Assembly (NCBI RefSeq): GCF_030657435.1
Contig: NZ_JAUTWS010000005.1
Span: 1 to 64,000, forward strand
DNA length: 64,000 nucleotides
Source of the DNA: Paracraurococcus lichenis
GTDB lineage: Bacteria; Pseudomonadota; Alphaproteobacteria; Acetobacterales; Acetobacteraceae
Direction: 5' to 3'
Shown here: positions 8,330 through 16,852 of the stretch, one piece after another
Layout of the letters: each line of letters starts with the position of its first letter
Position numbering within the stretch: position 1 is the stretch's first letter
The notes under the pieces: generated by a model
Seen by the model: the letters and a program-made list of their open reading frames with translations, nothing else
Told to the model about the DNA's origin: nothing
Database searches by the model: none
Program-made: the position numbers and the translations under genes

Positions 8330-9280
8330 TCAGCCCCGTCGCCGGAACCGCTCCACCGCGCTGACCAGCGCGGTGCGCACCCCGGGCTCGAGCGCCGAAT
8401 GCCCGGCATCCGGCACCACCGTCAGCCGCGCCCGCGGCCAGGCCGCCACCAGGTCGAAGGCGGTCTCCGCCGGGCAGACCATATCGTAGCGGCCCTGCAC
8501 CACCTCGGCCGGGATATGCGCGATGCGGTCCATATGGGCCAGCAGGCCGCCCTCCGGCAGGAAGAGGTCATGCGCGAAATAATGCGCCTCGATCCGGGCG
8601 AGGCCGAGCGCGGTGCGGTCCTGCGCGAAGCTCGCGACCGTGTCGGGGCTCGGCAGCAGCGTGCTGCAGCTTCCCTCGTACTGGCTCCAGGCCCGCGCCG
8701 CCGGCAGGTGGACCATCGGGTCGGGATCGCAGAGCCGGCGCAGGTAGGAGCCGAGGATGTCCTGCCGCTCCTCCGGCGGAAGATGCTCGACGAAGGCGGA
8801 CCAGGCATCGGGGAAGACCCGGCGCAGCCCGGTCAGGAACCACTCCACCTCCTCCTTGCGGCCGAGGAAGACGCCGCGCAGCACGCAGCCGGTCACGCGC
8901 TCGGGATGCGCCTGGGCATAGGCGAGCGCGAGGGTCGAGCCCCAGCTTCCGCCGAAGAGCAGCCAGCGCTCGATGCCGAGTGACTTCCGGAGCGCCTCGA
9001 TATCGCCGACGAGGTGCTGCGTGGTATTATCCCGCAATTCGCCAAGGGGCCGGGACCGGCCCGCGCCGCGCTGGTCGAAGATCACCACCCGCCAATGGCC
9101 GGGATCGAAGAAGCGCCGATGCACGGCGCCGGCGCCGGCGCCCGGGCCGCCGTGCAGGAACAGCACGGGCTGGCCGCGTGGGCTGCCCACCTGCTCCCAG
9201 TACATGACATGGCCGCCCGAGAGGGGCAGCAGGCCGGTTTCGTAGGGTGCGATGTCGGGGAACAGGTCGCCGCGTGGCAT
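8330..9280 (-). CDS. pip: Proline iminopeptidase
   Basis: A 316-residue alpha/beta-hydrolase of peptidase family S33 that releases N-terminal proline from peptides in the cytoplasm. 'LFLHGGPGAGAG' forms the oxyanion-hole motif, 'FGGSWGSTLAL' has the nucleophilic Ser (about residue 112), 'GRYDMVCP' has the Asp, and 'VPDAGHSA' has the His. 'DQRGAGRSRP' is a family signature. The open frame extends 27 codons further, but the ATG at 9280 gives the usual N-terminus (MPRGDLFPDIAPYETG) and the usual length. No operon partner. Confidence 0.93.
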   Translation of the reverse strand: MPRGDLFPDIAPYETGLLPLSGGHVMYWEQVGSPRGQPVLFLHGGPGAGAGAVHRRFFDPGHWRVVIFDQRGAGRSRPLGELRDNTTQHLVGDIEALRKSLGIERWLLFGGSWGSTLALAYAQAHPERVTGCVLRGVFLGRKEEVEWFLTGLRRVFPDAWSAFVEHLPPEERQDILGSYLRRLCDPDPMVHLPAARAWSQYEGSCSTLLPSPDTVASFAQDRTALGLARIEAHYFAHDLFLPEGGLLAHMDRIAHIPAEVVQGRYDMVCPAETAFDLVAAWPRARLTVVPDAGHSALEPGVRTALVSAVERFRRRG

Positions 9281-9421
9281 GCCGGCAATATCCCCATGCG
9301 CGGCGCCGGGAGCAACACCGGCGACGTCGCAAACACGCATGCGGGGATTCGTCCCCGGCATGGCTTGGCGGAGGCGCCACCCCCCTTCGCCTTTCGCGGC
9401 ATCGTGCCTAGGTTCTGGGTG

Positions 9422-10177
9422 ATGCCGGTCCCCTCACCTGCCCCCTCCCGCCCGCCAGCCGCCGAAGCGATGCCGCGCTGCGCGGTCTGCGGCACGGGCA
9501 GCCGGCAGCCGCCCTTCCGGCCCGACCCGCCGGAACAGGCGCCGGACCTCGACCTCCGGCCCGGGGAGCCGGTGCGCTCCACCATGGCGCGCTGGCTGCA
9601 GCAATGCCCCTCCTGCGGCTATGCCGCGCCAAACATCACCAAGGCCCATCCGGCGGCCGCGCAGGCCGTCGCCGCCGCCCCCTTCCGCGCCCTGCTGGCC
9701 GAGGCCAGCTATCCGCCGCTCGCCCGCCGCTTCCTGGCCTGGGCACATGTGCTGGAGGAAACCGGGGCGCTGCATGCGGCGGCCGAGGCGACGCTGCAGG
9801 CCGCCTGGGTCGCCGACGACCTCCGCCGCGACGACTTGGCCCGCCTCTGGCGGCTGGAGGCGGTGGCACTCTGGCGGGCCGGCCCGCCGCTCGACGCCGA
9901 GCAGACGGTGCGGGTGATCGATGCGCTGCGCCGGGCGGAAGCCTGGACCGATGCCGCCGCGACCGGGGAGACGCTCGGCCTCGCCGACCCGCCCGAGGCG
10001 GTGGCGCAGGTGATCAGCCTGGAACTCCGGCTGATCGCGGCGCGCGATCCGGGCCGGCACACGGTGGCGACGGCGCTGCCGCCGCCCTCGCGCCGGCCGC
10101 ATGCCTCGCACCAGAAGATCGCGCCGCGGGGCGAGGGGCTGATGGCCCGGCTGAAGCGCTGGCTCGGGCGGGGCTGA
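9422..10177 (+). CDS. Hypothetical protein with a zinc-ribbon-like N-terminus
   Basis: A 251-residue protein. Two cysteine pairs, 'CAVCG' and 'CPSCGYAAPNIT', about 45 residues apart, look like a zinc-ribbon; the second pair resembles DUF2225 proteins. The rest is Ala-rich helical sequence with TPR-like character ('FLAWAHVLEETGALHAAAEATL' and 'ARLWRLEAVALWRAG'). The start could also be the ATG at 9470, just before the first Cys pair. It ends in a basic tail. Transcribed away from pip and toward the zinc-binding protein gene 51 bp downstream. Function unknown. Confidence 0.65.
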   Translation: MPVPSPAPSRPPAAEAMPRCAVCGTGSRQPPFRPDPPEQAPDLDLRPGEPVRSTMARWLQQCPSCGYAAPNITKAHPAAAQAVAAAPFRALLAEASYPPLARRFLAWAHVLEETGALHAAAEATLQAAWVADDLRRDDLARLWRLEAVALWRAGPPLDAEQTVRVIDALRRAEAWTDAAATGETLGLADPPEAVAQVISLELRLIAARDPGRHTVATALPPPSRRPHASHQKIAPRGEGLMARLKRWLGRG

Positions 10178-10211
10178 TCCCCCGGCCCGCCCATGGCGGG
10201 GTCCGGCAGAG

Positions 10212-10226
10212 TGTTATAGTATAACA
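10212..10226. promoter_or_regulatory. Zur-box-like palindrome overlapping the zinc-binding-protein promoter
   Basis: TGTTATAGTATAACA is a perfect 7-1-7 palindrome and fits the proteobacterial Zur operator core (TGTTATANTATAACA). It lies only 2 bp before the ATG of the znuA-like gene, in an otherwise GC-rich context. It also contains TATAGT/TATAAC, a possible -10 element. Zinc-dependent repression is therefore likely. Assignment to Zur is inferred from similarity of the motif and the nature of the gene. Confidence 0.75.
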
Positions 10227-10228
10227 TC

Positions 10229-11122
10229 ATGGTCCCACCGCTCTCCCGTCGTGCCCTGCTGCCGATCGCGGCCCTCTGCCTTGCTGCCCGGCCCGGCCGC
10301 GCGCAGCCGCGCCCGGCGGTGGTCGCCTCCTTCTCCATTCTCGGCGACATGGTCCGGCAGGTCGCGGGCGACCGCGTCGCGCTGCGCGTGCTGGCGGGGC
10401 CGGAGACGGATGCGCATGTCTTCCAGCCCCGCCCCTCGGAGGCGGAGGCGATCCGCGGCGCCGCCCTGGTGCTCCGCAACGGCCTCGGCTTCGAGCCCTG
10501 GCTGGACCGGCTGCTCGGCAGCACCCGCTTCGCCGGCGTGGTGGTGACCGCGACGGAGGGCATCGCCGCCCGCCGCGCCGACCCGATGGCGGGCCACGGC
10601 CCCGAGGCACCCGACCCGCATGCCTGGCAGGATGTCCGGCTCGCGCAGGCCTATGTCCGGAACATCGCGGCCGGCCTCGCGCCGCTCGATCCCGGCGCGG
10701 TGGAGGGGGCGGCGCGCTACCTCGCCCGGCTCGCGGCGCTCGAGGATTGGGTGCGCGGGCGCCTTGCCGCCGTGCCGGCGGAGCGGCGCGTGCTGGTCAC
10801 CAGCCACGGCGCCTTCGGCTATTTCGCCGCGGCCTATGGCGTGCGGGTCCTGGCGCCGCAGGGCCTGGGCGGGCAGGCCCAGCCCTCCGCCGCCCAGGTC
10901 GCGGCGCTGATCCGCCAGATCCGGGAGGAGCGGATCACCGCCGTCTTCCTGGAAGGCCTCGGCAGCCAAGCGGTGATGGAGCGCCTGGCGCGCGACGCGG
11001 GCACCGCGCTCCGCGGCCGCCTCTATGCCGATACGCTCTCGGCGCCGGACGGCCCGGCCCCGACCTACGAGGCGATGGTGCGGCACAACCTGGACCTGAT
11101 GGTCCCGGCGATGCTCGCGTGA
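10229..11122 (+). CDS. znuA: Zinc/metal ABC transporter substrate-binding protein (ZnuA/TroA family)
   Basis: A 297-residue periplasmic binding protein of the cluster A-I (ZnuA/TroA) family. An N-terminal signal peptide ([19 protein letters not shown]) ends at about residue 25. '[18 protein letters not shown]' opens the first lobe. '[12 protein letters not shown]', '[11 protein letters not shown]' and a second-lobe '[11 protein letters not shown]' provide or surround the metal-binding His and carboxylate positions. The His-rich loop usual in ZnuA is reduced to a short HG-containing stretch. No permease or ATPase gene lies beside it. No ribosome-binding site fits between the palindrome and the ATG, so translation may be leaderless. 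Confidence 0.88.
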   Translation: MVPPLSRRALLPIAALCLAARPGRAQPRPAVVASFSILGDMVRQVAGDRVALRVLAGPETDAHVFQPRPSEAEAIRGAALVLRNGLGFEPWLDRLLGSTRFAGVVVTATEGIAARRADPMAGHGPEAPDPHAWQDVRLAQAYVRNIAAGLAPLDPGAVEGAARYLARLAALEDWVRGRLAAVPAERRVLVTSHGAFGYFAAAYGVRVLAPQGLGGQAQPSAAQVAALIRQIREERITAVFLEGLGSQAVMERLARDAGTALRGRLYADTLSAPDGPAPTYEAMVRHNLDLMVPAMLA

Positions 11123-11183
11123 GCGGCGTCGCCCTGCGGGCGGGACGGAACCGGATCCTTGCCGAGGGGTTCCGGCTGGCCTG

Positions 11184-11900
11184 ATGGACCCCGCCACCCT
11201 CGCCCTGCTCGCGCCCGGTATCCCGCCGGACTGGCTCGACCCGCCCGACCTCGCCACGGCGCGGGAGGCGCAGATCGCCCTCTCGGCGCGCGTGATACGG
11301 GAGGACGCGCACCCGCCGGTGCGGCGCCTCGGCGGCGTCGACATCAGCAATACTCGCTTCGACCCAGAGGGCCGGGTCTATGCCGCGGTGGTGGTCCTGG
11401 ACTGGCCAGGCCTGACCGTCGTCGCCCAGGCCTCCGCGGTCGCGCGCGCGGCGATGCCCTATGTCCCCGGCTATCTCGGCTTCCGGGAGGTGCCGGCGCT
11501 GCTGGCGGCCTGGGCGAAGCTGCCGGAGAAGCCGGACCTGGTGCTGGTGGACGGCCATGGCATCGCGCATCCGCGCGGCTTCGGGATCGCCGCGCATCTC
11601 GGCGTGGTGCTCGACATCCCGAGCATCGGCGTCGCCAAGTCGCCGCTGGTCGGCCGGCCGGAGGCGCCGCTCGGCGAGGAGCCGGGCGCGACCCAGCCGC
11701 TGCTCTGGAAGGGCCGCCGCCTCGGCACGGTGCTGCGGTCGAAGCGGCGGTCCAACCCGCTCTATCTCTCGACCGGCCACCGGATCTCGGAGGCCGGGGC
11801 GGTGGACTGGGTGCAGCGCTGCCTGCGCGGCTACCGCCTGCCGGAGCCGACGCGGCAGGCGCATCTGGCGGCGAATGCGGCACGGCGGGCGGCCGTGTGA
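11184..11900 (+). CDS. nfi: Endonuclease V (deoxyribonuclease V)
   Basis: A 238-residue nuclease that nicks DNA one base 3' of deaminated bases such as hypoxanthine, starting repair. Family landmarks: '[10 protein letters not shown]' (catalytic Asp, about residue 52), the wedge '[15 protein letters not shown]', '[18 protein letters not shown]' with the second Asp, and '[13 protein letters not shown]'. The length is normal for bacterial Nfi. It lies 61 bp after the zinc-binding-protein gene on the same strand and may be co-transcribed, though no functional link is known. Confidence 0.95.
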   Translation: MDPATLALLAPGIPPDWLDPPDLATAREAQIALSARVIREDAHPPVRRLGGVDISNTRFDPEGRVYAAVVVLDWPGLTVVAQASAVARAAMPYVPGYLGFREVPALLAAWAKLPEKPDLVLVDGHGIAHPRGFGIAAHLGVVLDIPSIGVAKSPLVGRPEAPLGEEPGATQPLLWKGRRLGTVLRSKRRSNPLYLSTGHRISEAGAVDWVQRCLRGYRLPEPTRQAHLAANAARRAAV

Positions 11901-11985
11901 GCCGCGGCGCCCCGCCCGGCCGGCATCGCCCGGTGCACCGCCCCGACCTTTGCAAGGCCGGGCGGCGCAGGTCACGTGCGCCGCC

Positions 11986-12090
11986 TTAGCGAACCCCTCG
12001 GGGTTCGCGCGACAACAGAATCCTGGGTAGGCTTTCGCCTCAAGGGGTTGGGCCGCACGACGTGTAGCCCACCCGCGAAAGGCTGCTGAG
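11986..12090 (+). repeat. Hairpin-rich intergenic repeat, copy 1
   Basis: About 105 bp between the stops of nfi and the endolysin gene. It begins with a perfect hairpin (GCGAACCCC TC GGGGTTCGC) and continues with GGCTTTCGC ... GGGTTGGGCCGCACGAC ... GCGAAAGG, ending CTGCTGAG. The same order of blocks occurs in three other places in the window (21961-22067, 24025-24147, 59958-60061). See the findings for the comparison. Confidence 0.75.
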
Positions 12091-12092
12091 CG

Positions 12093-13331
12093 TCATCCCG
12101 CCGCCAACCGCTTCGCCGCATCCCGCACGAAGGCGACGCGGGCCAGCCAGCCGGCGCCGAACTCCCCGAAGCCCGGCAGCCCGCGGTAGTAGGCCTCCCG
12201 CTCCCGGGCGTAGCGGTCGATGAGGTCCGGCCCGTGGCAGGCGCGCACCGCCTCCAGCGTCTTCGGCCCGACCGCGCCGTCCACCTTGGCGCCCGCCAGC
12301 CGCTGCAGCAGGGAGACCGCGCGGCCCGGCCCGGCATTCACGCCGAAGTCGAAGACCATCAGGTCGATGCCCGGCGGCAGGTCGTCGCAGCGCATCGCGT
12401 TCCAATAGAGAGCGCGATAGATCTCCCGCGCCTCGGCCTGCGACAGGGCGCGCACATCCTCGGCCGTCAGCGGCCGGACGGAGCCGCCCTCCAGCGCGGC
12501 GCGGTAGGTCTGCAGCACCCGCAGGGTGATGCCGAAATTCGTCGCGCCGCCGGGGTCGCGCGGGTTGTCGACGAAGCCGCCCTCCTTGCCCAGCACCACC
12601 TCCACGCAGCGGTCGAAGGCGCCCGGGCGTGGCCCCGCAGCCGGACGGGCGGTCGCGGCAACGGCGCTGCGCACCACCTCGGCGATGGCGGCCGGGGCCG
12701 CGGCGGACGGCGCCGCCGTCGCGCGGGTGATCGCGCTGTCCACGAGCCCCGCCTGCCGGCCGAGCACGTCCTGCACCAGCGCATCCTTGCCGCGCGAGGA
12801 GGAGGAGGAGCCGATCCAGAAATTGATCACCGCCGTGAAGGCCGCGACCAGCGCCCCGAGGACGATGTTGAGGATGGCGACCTTGTTCTGGTCCTGCAGG
12901 TCGACGCCGCGGCCGGTCATCAGCAGGATCACGATGGCGACGAAGCTGGCGATGACGGTGCCGGAGGTGACGGCCGGCATCCAGGCCAGCGCGCTCCCCG
13001 CCTGCCCCAGCGCCTGCATGGTGCCCCGCGCCCCCTCGCGGTCGCGGATCTCCTCCCGCAGACCGTCGAGCTCCGACTGCCGGCGCTTCTCCTCCGCCGC
13101 CAGCCGGGCCCCTTCGGCCTCGGCCGCGATCTTCGCCAGCTCGATCCGGAGCTGGGAGGCGAGCGTCGGGTCGGCATCGAGCCTCGCCTTGGCGGCGGCG
13201 GCATCGCTCTCGCCGGTCACGGTCGTCACGATGTCGGCGACCCGGGAGGTCACGGTCCCGGCGGTCTCGCCGAAGAGGAGCCGGGCCAGATCCGGCAGGA
13301 CGGAAAGCCCGAGGGCGATCAAGGGAGCCAC
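12093..13331 (-). CDS. Holin (GTA_holin_3TM-like) - GH108 endolysin fusion
   Basis: A 412-residue protein. The start is GTG 13331 with a perfect AGGAGG seven bases upstream; a longer upstream frame was dropped. Residues 1-185 resemble the three-TM holin of gene-transfer agents: 'APLIALGLSVLPDLARLLF', a charged coiled region, 'VIASFVAIVILLMTG' and 'FTAVINFWIGSSSSSRGKD'. An Ala/Pro linker leads to a glycoside hydrolase 108 domain with 'LGKEGGFVDNPRDPGGATNF' (catalytic Glu about residue 248), then a PG_binding_3-like end ('VFDFGVNAGPGRAVSLLQR'). Holins and endolysins are normally separate, so one chain may anchor and degrade peptidoglycan. It is probably phage-derived. Confidence 0.82.
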   Translation of the reverse strand: MAPLIALGLSVLPDLARLLFGETAGTVTSRVADIVTTVTGESDAAAAKARLDADPTLASQLRIELAKIAAEAEGARLAAEEKRRQSELDGLREEIRDREGARGTMQALGQAGSALAWMPAVTSGTVIASFVAIVILLMTGRGVDLQDQNKVAILNIVLGALVAAFTAVINFWIGSSSSSRGKDALVQDVLGRQAGLVDSAITRATAAPSAAAPAAIAEVVRSAVAATARPAAGPRPGAFDRCVEVVLGKEGGFVDNPRDPGGATNFGITLRVLQTYRAALEGGSVRPLTAEDVRALSQAEAREIYRALYWNAMRCDDLPPGIDLMVFDFGVNAGPGRAVSLLQRLAGAKVDGAVGPKTLEAVRACHGPDLIDRYAREREAYYRGLPGFGEFGAGWLARVAFVRDAAKRLAAG

Positions 13332-13456
13332 GGATACGCCTCCTATTCCGCATTTTGAAAGGATTTTATTCCTTTCGACGGCGAATTGCAATCGTTTCGT
13401 GTGCTCCACCTAGGGCGGCGCTGGCCTGGCACGACCGGCCGGGCTAAGCCGCGCGC

Positions 13457-13825
13457 ATGCACCGGCTCTGGCTCGCCCTCGGCGCCCTCTTCGGCCTCGG
13501 CGCCGTCGCCCTCTCCGCCTGGGCGGCGCATGGCGCGCCGGCGCGGCTCGACGCCCATGCGCTGGTCGCGCTCGACAACGGCATCACCATGCAGGGCTGG
13601 CACGCCCTCGCCCTGCTCGGCGCCGCGCTCTGGGCGGAGCGGCGCGGCGGCGCCCTGCCGCATGTCGCGGCCGCCGGCTTCGCGCTCGGCCTGCTGCTCT
13701 TCTGCACGGGCGTCTATGCCAGCGCGATCGGCGGCGTCTCGCTCGGGCCGGTGGCGCCGCTTGGCGGCATCATGCTGATGGCGGCCTGGGGCGTGCTGGC
13801 GGCCTCCGCCCTGGTCCGGCGGTGA
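13457..13825 (+). CDS. DUF423 membrane protein
   Basis: A 122-residue inner-membrane protein of the DUF423 (YgdD) family with four hydrophobic helices. Typical features are 'GALFGLGAVALSAWAAHG' at the N-terminus, 'QGWHALALLGAALW' in the middle and 'LGPVAPLGGIMLMAAW' near the end. Function unknown across the family. Its stop overlaps the start of the RlmM-like methyltransferase by GTGA. DUF423 and RlmM genes are neighbours in other proteobacteria too, which supports both calls. Confidence 0.9.
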   Translation: MHRLWLALGALFGLGAVALSAWAAHGAPARLDAHALVALDNGITMQGWHALALLGAALWAERRGGALPHVAAAGFALGLLLFCTGVYASAIGGVSLGPVAPLGGIMLMAAWGVLAASALVRR

Positions 13826-14745
13826 GCGGGGCGCCCATCGCGGCCGCCTACCTGGCCGCCGAGGGCTTCGAGCGCGACCTGGCGGAGGAACTGCGCCTTG
13901 CCGGCCGCAGCATCGCTGCCTGGCATGGCCGCCTCGCCCTCTCGCCCGATCCGCCGGCGCCCATGGTCTGGTCGCTCGACACCTGGACCGACCCGCGGGA
14001 AGTGCCGGCGCCCTCGGTGAAGGCGGCCGCCGACGCGCTGCGCGCTATCCAGCGCAACTGGGGCCTCTACGCCGCCGCCCACCACCGCCGCGCCGCGCTG
14101 ATCGAGGACCGGCTGCCGCCGGTGAAGGCGCGGCCGCTAACCTTCCCCGAGCCGGCGCCGACCGGGCATCTCGGCGCCTGGACGCTGCTGGCGCCGGACC
14201 GGCTGCTGGCCAGCCCGACCAAGACCAGCCCCTTCGTCAACGGCGAGGTCCGCTTCGTCGAGGACCGGGAGGGCCCGCCCAGCCGCGCCTATCTCAAGCT
14301 GTGGGAGGCGCTGACCCGCGCCGGCCGCTGGCCGCAACCGGGCGAGACCTGCCTGGATCTGGGGGCGTCGCCGGGCGGCTGGACCTGGGCGCTGGCGAGG
14401 CTGGGCGCCGAGGTGACGGCGGTGGACAAGGCGCCGCTCGACCCGGCGGTCGCCGCCATGCCCGGCGTCACCATGCGGCAGGAGAGCGCCTTCGGCCTCG
14501 ACCCGCGGGACCAGCCGCCGGTCGACTGGCTGTTCAGCGACATCATCTGCTACCCCGCGCGGCTGCTGGCCCTGGTCCGGCGCTGGCTGGAGGCGGGCAA
14601 GGCCCGCAACCTCTGCTGCACCATCAAGTACCAGGGCGAGACGGACCACGCCGTCACGGCGGAATTCGCCGCCATCCCCGGCGCCCTGGTCTTCCACGGC
14701 GCGCACAACAAGCACGAGGCGATGGTGGTGCGGCTGGCCGGGTAG
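13822..14745 (+). CDS. RlmM-like SAM-dependent RNA methyltransferase
   Basis: A 307-residue class I methyltransferase with an RlmM/FtsJ-like C-terminal domain. The SAM-binding motif 'CLDLGASPGGWTWAL' is near residue 178. 'VTAVDKAPLDP' is motif II, 'WLFSDIICYPARLL' supplies the catalytic Asp region, and 'TIKYQGETDH' holds the catalytic Lys. RlmM 2'-O-methylates C2498 of 23S rRNA; the N-terminal half here is shorter and diverged, so the exact target is uncertain. Starts with GTG overlapping the DUF423 stop. Confidence 0.85.
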   Translation: MSGAPIAAAYLAAEGFERDLAEELRLAGRSIAAWHGRLALSPDPPAPMVWSLDTWTDPREVPAPSVKAAADALRAIQRNWGLYAAAHHRRAALIEDRLPPVKARPLTFPEPAPTGHLGAWTLLAPDRLLASPTKTSPFVNGEVRFVEDREGPPSRAYLKLWEALTRAGRWPQPGETCLDLGASPGGWTWALARLGAEVTAVDKAPLDPAVAAMPGVTMRQESAFGLDPRDQPPVDWLFSDIICYPARLLALVRRWLEAGKARNLCCTIKYQGETDHAVTAEFAAIPGALVFHGAHNKHEAMVVRLAG

Positions 14746-14803
14746 CGCCGGCTTTCACAGGCGCGGCGCGCCGGCTATATTGCCGGCGATACGAGGGTGA
14801 GCC

Positions 14804-15106
14804 ATGACCACGGTGCCCCAGCGACGCGCCCTGGATGCCCATCGACGCCGGCTCGCCGAACGCGGCCTCGGGCGGTTCGAGGTGCGCGGCCTCGCCTCCG
14901 ACAAGGCCTTGCTCCGCGACCTGGCGCGCCGCCTCGCCGCCGGTGACGAGGCGGCGGGTGCGTTGCGCGCGGATCTCGCCCGCCGCCTCGGGGGCGAAAC
15001 CCCGAAGGTCGGCGGCATCCTCGCGGCGCTCCGCCGTTCTCCCCTGGTCGGGACCGATCTCGAGCTGGCACGCGAGGAGAGCGCGGGGCGCGACGCCGGG
15101 CTGTGA
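14804..15106 (+). CDS. Antitoxin of a VapC-type toxin-antitoxin pair
   Basis: A 100-residue, Arg/Leu/Ala-rich helical protein directly upstream of a PIN-domain toxin, with a GTGA overlap between the two genes. The opening 'QRRALDAHRRRLAERGL' and the ending 'LAALRRSPLVGTDLELARE' look like the small antitoxin family that accompanies FitB/VapC-like toxins in alpha- and betaproteobacteria. No clear AbrB or ribbon-helix-helix motif could be made out. The role is assigned mainly from position, size and the coupling to the toxin gene. Confidence 0.75.
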   Translation: MTTVPQRRALDAHRRRLAERGLGRFEVRGLASDKALLRDLARRLAAGDEAAGALRADLARRLGGETPKVGGILAALRRSPLVGTDLELAREESAGRDAGL

Positions 15107-15543
15107 CCACGGGCTGGCTGCTCGACACGAACATCGTCAGCGAGGCGGTGAAGCCGCAGCCCTCCGCCGCCCTCCTGAACTGGCTCGGCGCGCAGCCGGA
15201 TGCGGCGCTCCATATCGCGGCGCTGACACTGGCGGAGATCCGCCGCGGCATCCTGGAGAAGGCGCCCGGCCGACGTCGGCGCGCGCTGGAGGCGTGGTTC
15301 GCCGGCCCGGAGGGACCGCAGGCCCTCTTCGCCGGCCGCATCCTGGCCTTCGACGATCGCGCTGCCCTCGCCTGGGCCAGGCTGATGGTCGAAGGAAGGG
15401 AGACCGGCCGCCCGCGCAGCGCGCTCGACATGATCATCGCGGCGACGGCCGAGGTGCATCGGCTGACCATCGTGACCGCGAACGAGCGGCATTTCCGCGA
15501 TGCGGGCGTCGCCTGGATCAACCCGGTACGCGGAGAGGGCTGA
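15103..15543 (+). CDS. vapC: VapC/FitB-type PIN-domain ribonuclease toxin
   Basis: A 146-residue PIN-domain protein starting at GTG and overlapping the antitoxin stop. The acidic metal-binding positions are visible: Asp in 'WLLDTNIVSE' near the N-terminus, Glu in 'ALTLAEIRRGI', and Asp in 'RSALDMIIAATA'. 'IVTANERHF' replaces the more usual fourth acidic site. VapC toxins cut tRNA or other RNA and are blocked by their antitoxin. The pair stands alone between unrelated genes, as expected of a mobile TA unit. Confidence 0.92.
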   Translation: MTTGWLLDTNIVSEAVKPQPSAALLNWLGAQPDAALHIAALTLAEIRRGILEKAPGRRRRALEAWFAGPEGPQALFAGRILAFDDRAALAWARLMVEGRETGRPRSALDMIIAATAEVHRLTIVTANERHFRDAGVAWINPVRGEG

Positions 15544-15547
15544 ACGC

Positions 15548-16852
15548 CTACCGCTCCCGCAGCCCTTCCCGCCGCACCCGCAGCACCGGCTCGAGGAAGT
15601 AGGACAGCACCGTCCGCGTGCCGACCTTCACCTCGGCCGAGACCGCCATGCCCGGCAGCAGCCGGAAGCCCGCAGGCGCATCCGGCAGCAGCGTGGAGTC
15701 CAGCGCGACCCGCGCATGGTGCACCGGCTGCCCGGCGCCGGAGGGCAGCGCATCCGCATCCACCACCCGCACCGCGCCCTGCAGCATGCCGTGCCGCTGG
15801 AAGGAGAGCGCCGAGAGCTTCACCCGCGCCTCGGCCCCCGGATGCACATGGCCGCTATCGGCCGGACCGAGTTCCACCTCCGCCTCCAGCGCGGTGGCGG
15901 CGGGGACCAGCGTGACCAGCGTCTCCGCCTCCTGCACGACGGAACCGACCGAGCGCCGCCCGACCTCCAGCACGATGCCGTCCGCCGGCGCGCGCAGCAC
16001 CACCAGGGCCCGCCGCCGCTCCGCCGCGGCAAGCTGCTGCGCCAGCACCTCCAGGTCGCGCCGCGCCTCGATCAGCCGCTCGGCCGTCTCGCGCCGCCAG
16101 CCATGGCGGTAGGCATCGCGCTCGGCCGCCAGGCCCTCGAGCTGCCGGGCGGCGTCCGCGAGCTCGCCGCGCGTCGTCTCGATCTGCGCCTCGAGGTCGA
16201 AGCGCGCGGTCTGGGCGTCGAGCAGCGACAGCCGCGTGCCGGCATCCCGCGCCCGCAACTCCTGCCGCATCCCCTCCACGTCGCGCGCGATGGCGAGGCG
16301 CGCGCCCTGCGCCCGGAGCTGTGCCGCGAGGGAGCCAATGCGGGTGCGCAGGCGGCGGTCGGACGCCTCGAAGCCGGCGAGGCGGGTCGCCTGCTCAGCC
16401 AGGCGCTGCGCCGAGAGCCGCGCCTCCAGCGCCGCGGCGGCCTCCGGCGCGGCGGGCGCATAGGCCTGCCCCTCCATCTCCGCCGAGAGCCGCGCGACCT
16501 GCACCGCGAGCAGCGCATGGCGGTGCTCCAGCTCGCCCGCCGCCGCCTCGGCCAGGGTCGGGTCGAGCGTGGCGAGGACCTGGCCGCGCTGCACGCGCTG
16601 GCCGGGCACCACCTCGATCGCCCGCACCACGCCGCGCTCGAAGGGCTGCACCACCATCGGCCGCTCGACGGTCACCACGCGGCCGGGCGCGGTGACGACG
16701 CGGTCGAGCTGCGCCGAGGAGGACCAGGCGAGCGCCCCGGCGATCAGGGCGCCGAGCGGGTAGAAGACGCTGCGCAGCGGCAGCGGCAGGCGGCGGTCGA
16801 GCACCGCCTGCGCCGCCGGGTGCAGGGAGAGAGCCAGGTTCATGGTCGTCAC
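15548..16852 (-). CDS. HlyD-family periplasmic adaptor of a type I secretion system
   Basis: A 434-residue membrane-fusion protein. One TM segment near residues 20-50 ('SVFYPLGALIAGALAWSSS') is followed by a biotinyl-lipoyl-like half ('GRVVTVERPMVVQPFERG', 'VVPGQRVQRGQVLATLDPTL'). A long coiled coil spans about residues 110-280, and the second half-motif is 'LRAPADGIVLEVGRRSVGSV'. It ends with the charged 'EPVLRVRREGLRER' typical of PrtE/HlyD proteins. Its start overlaps the stop of the ABC transporter gene by ATGA. The third, TolC-like component is not encoded nearby. Confidence 0.92.
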   Translation of the reverse strand: MTTMNLALSLHPAAQAVLDRRLPLPLRSVFYPLGALIAGALAWSSSAQLDRVVTAPGRVVTVERPMVVQPFERGVVRAIEVVPGQRVQRGQVLATLDPTLAEAAAGELEHRHALLAVQVARLSAEMEGQAYAPAAPEAAAALEARLSAQRLAEQATRLAGFEASDRRLRTRIGSLAAQLRAQGARLAIARDVEGMRQELRARDAGTRLSLLDAQTARFDLEAQIETTRGELADAARQLEGLAAERDAYRHGWRRETAERLIEARRDLEVLAQQLAAAERRRALVVLRAPADGIVLEVGRRSVGSVVQEAETLVTLVPAATALEAEVELGPADSGHVHPGAEARVKLSALSFQRHGMLQGAVRVVDADALPSGAGQPVHHARVALDSTLLPDAPAGFRLLPGMAVSAEVKVGTRTVLSYFLEPVLRVRREGLRER

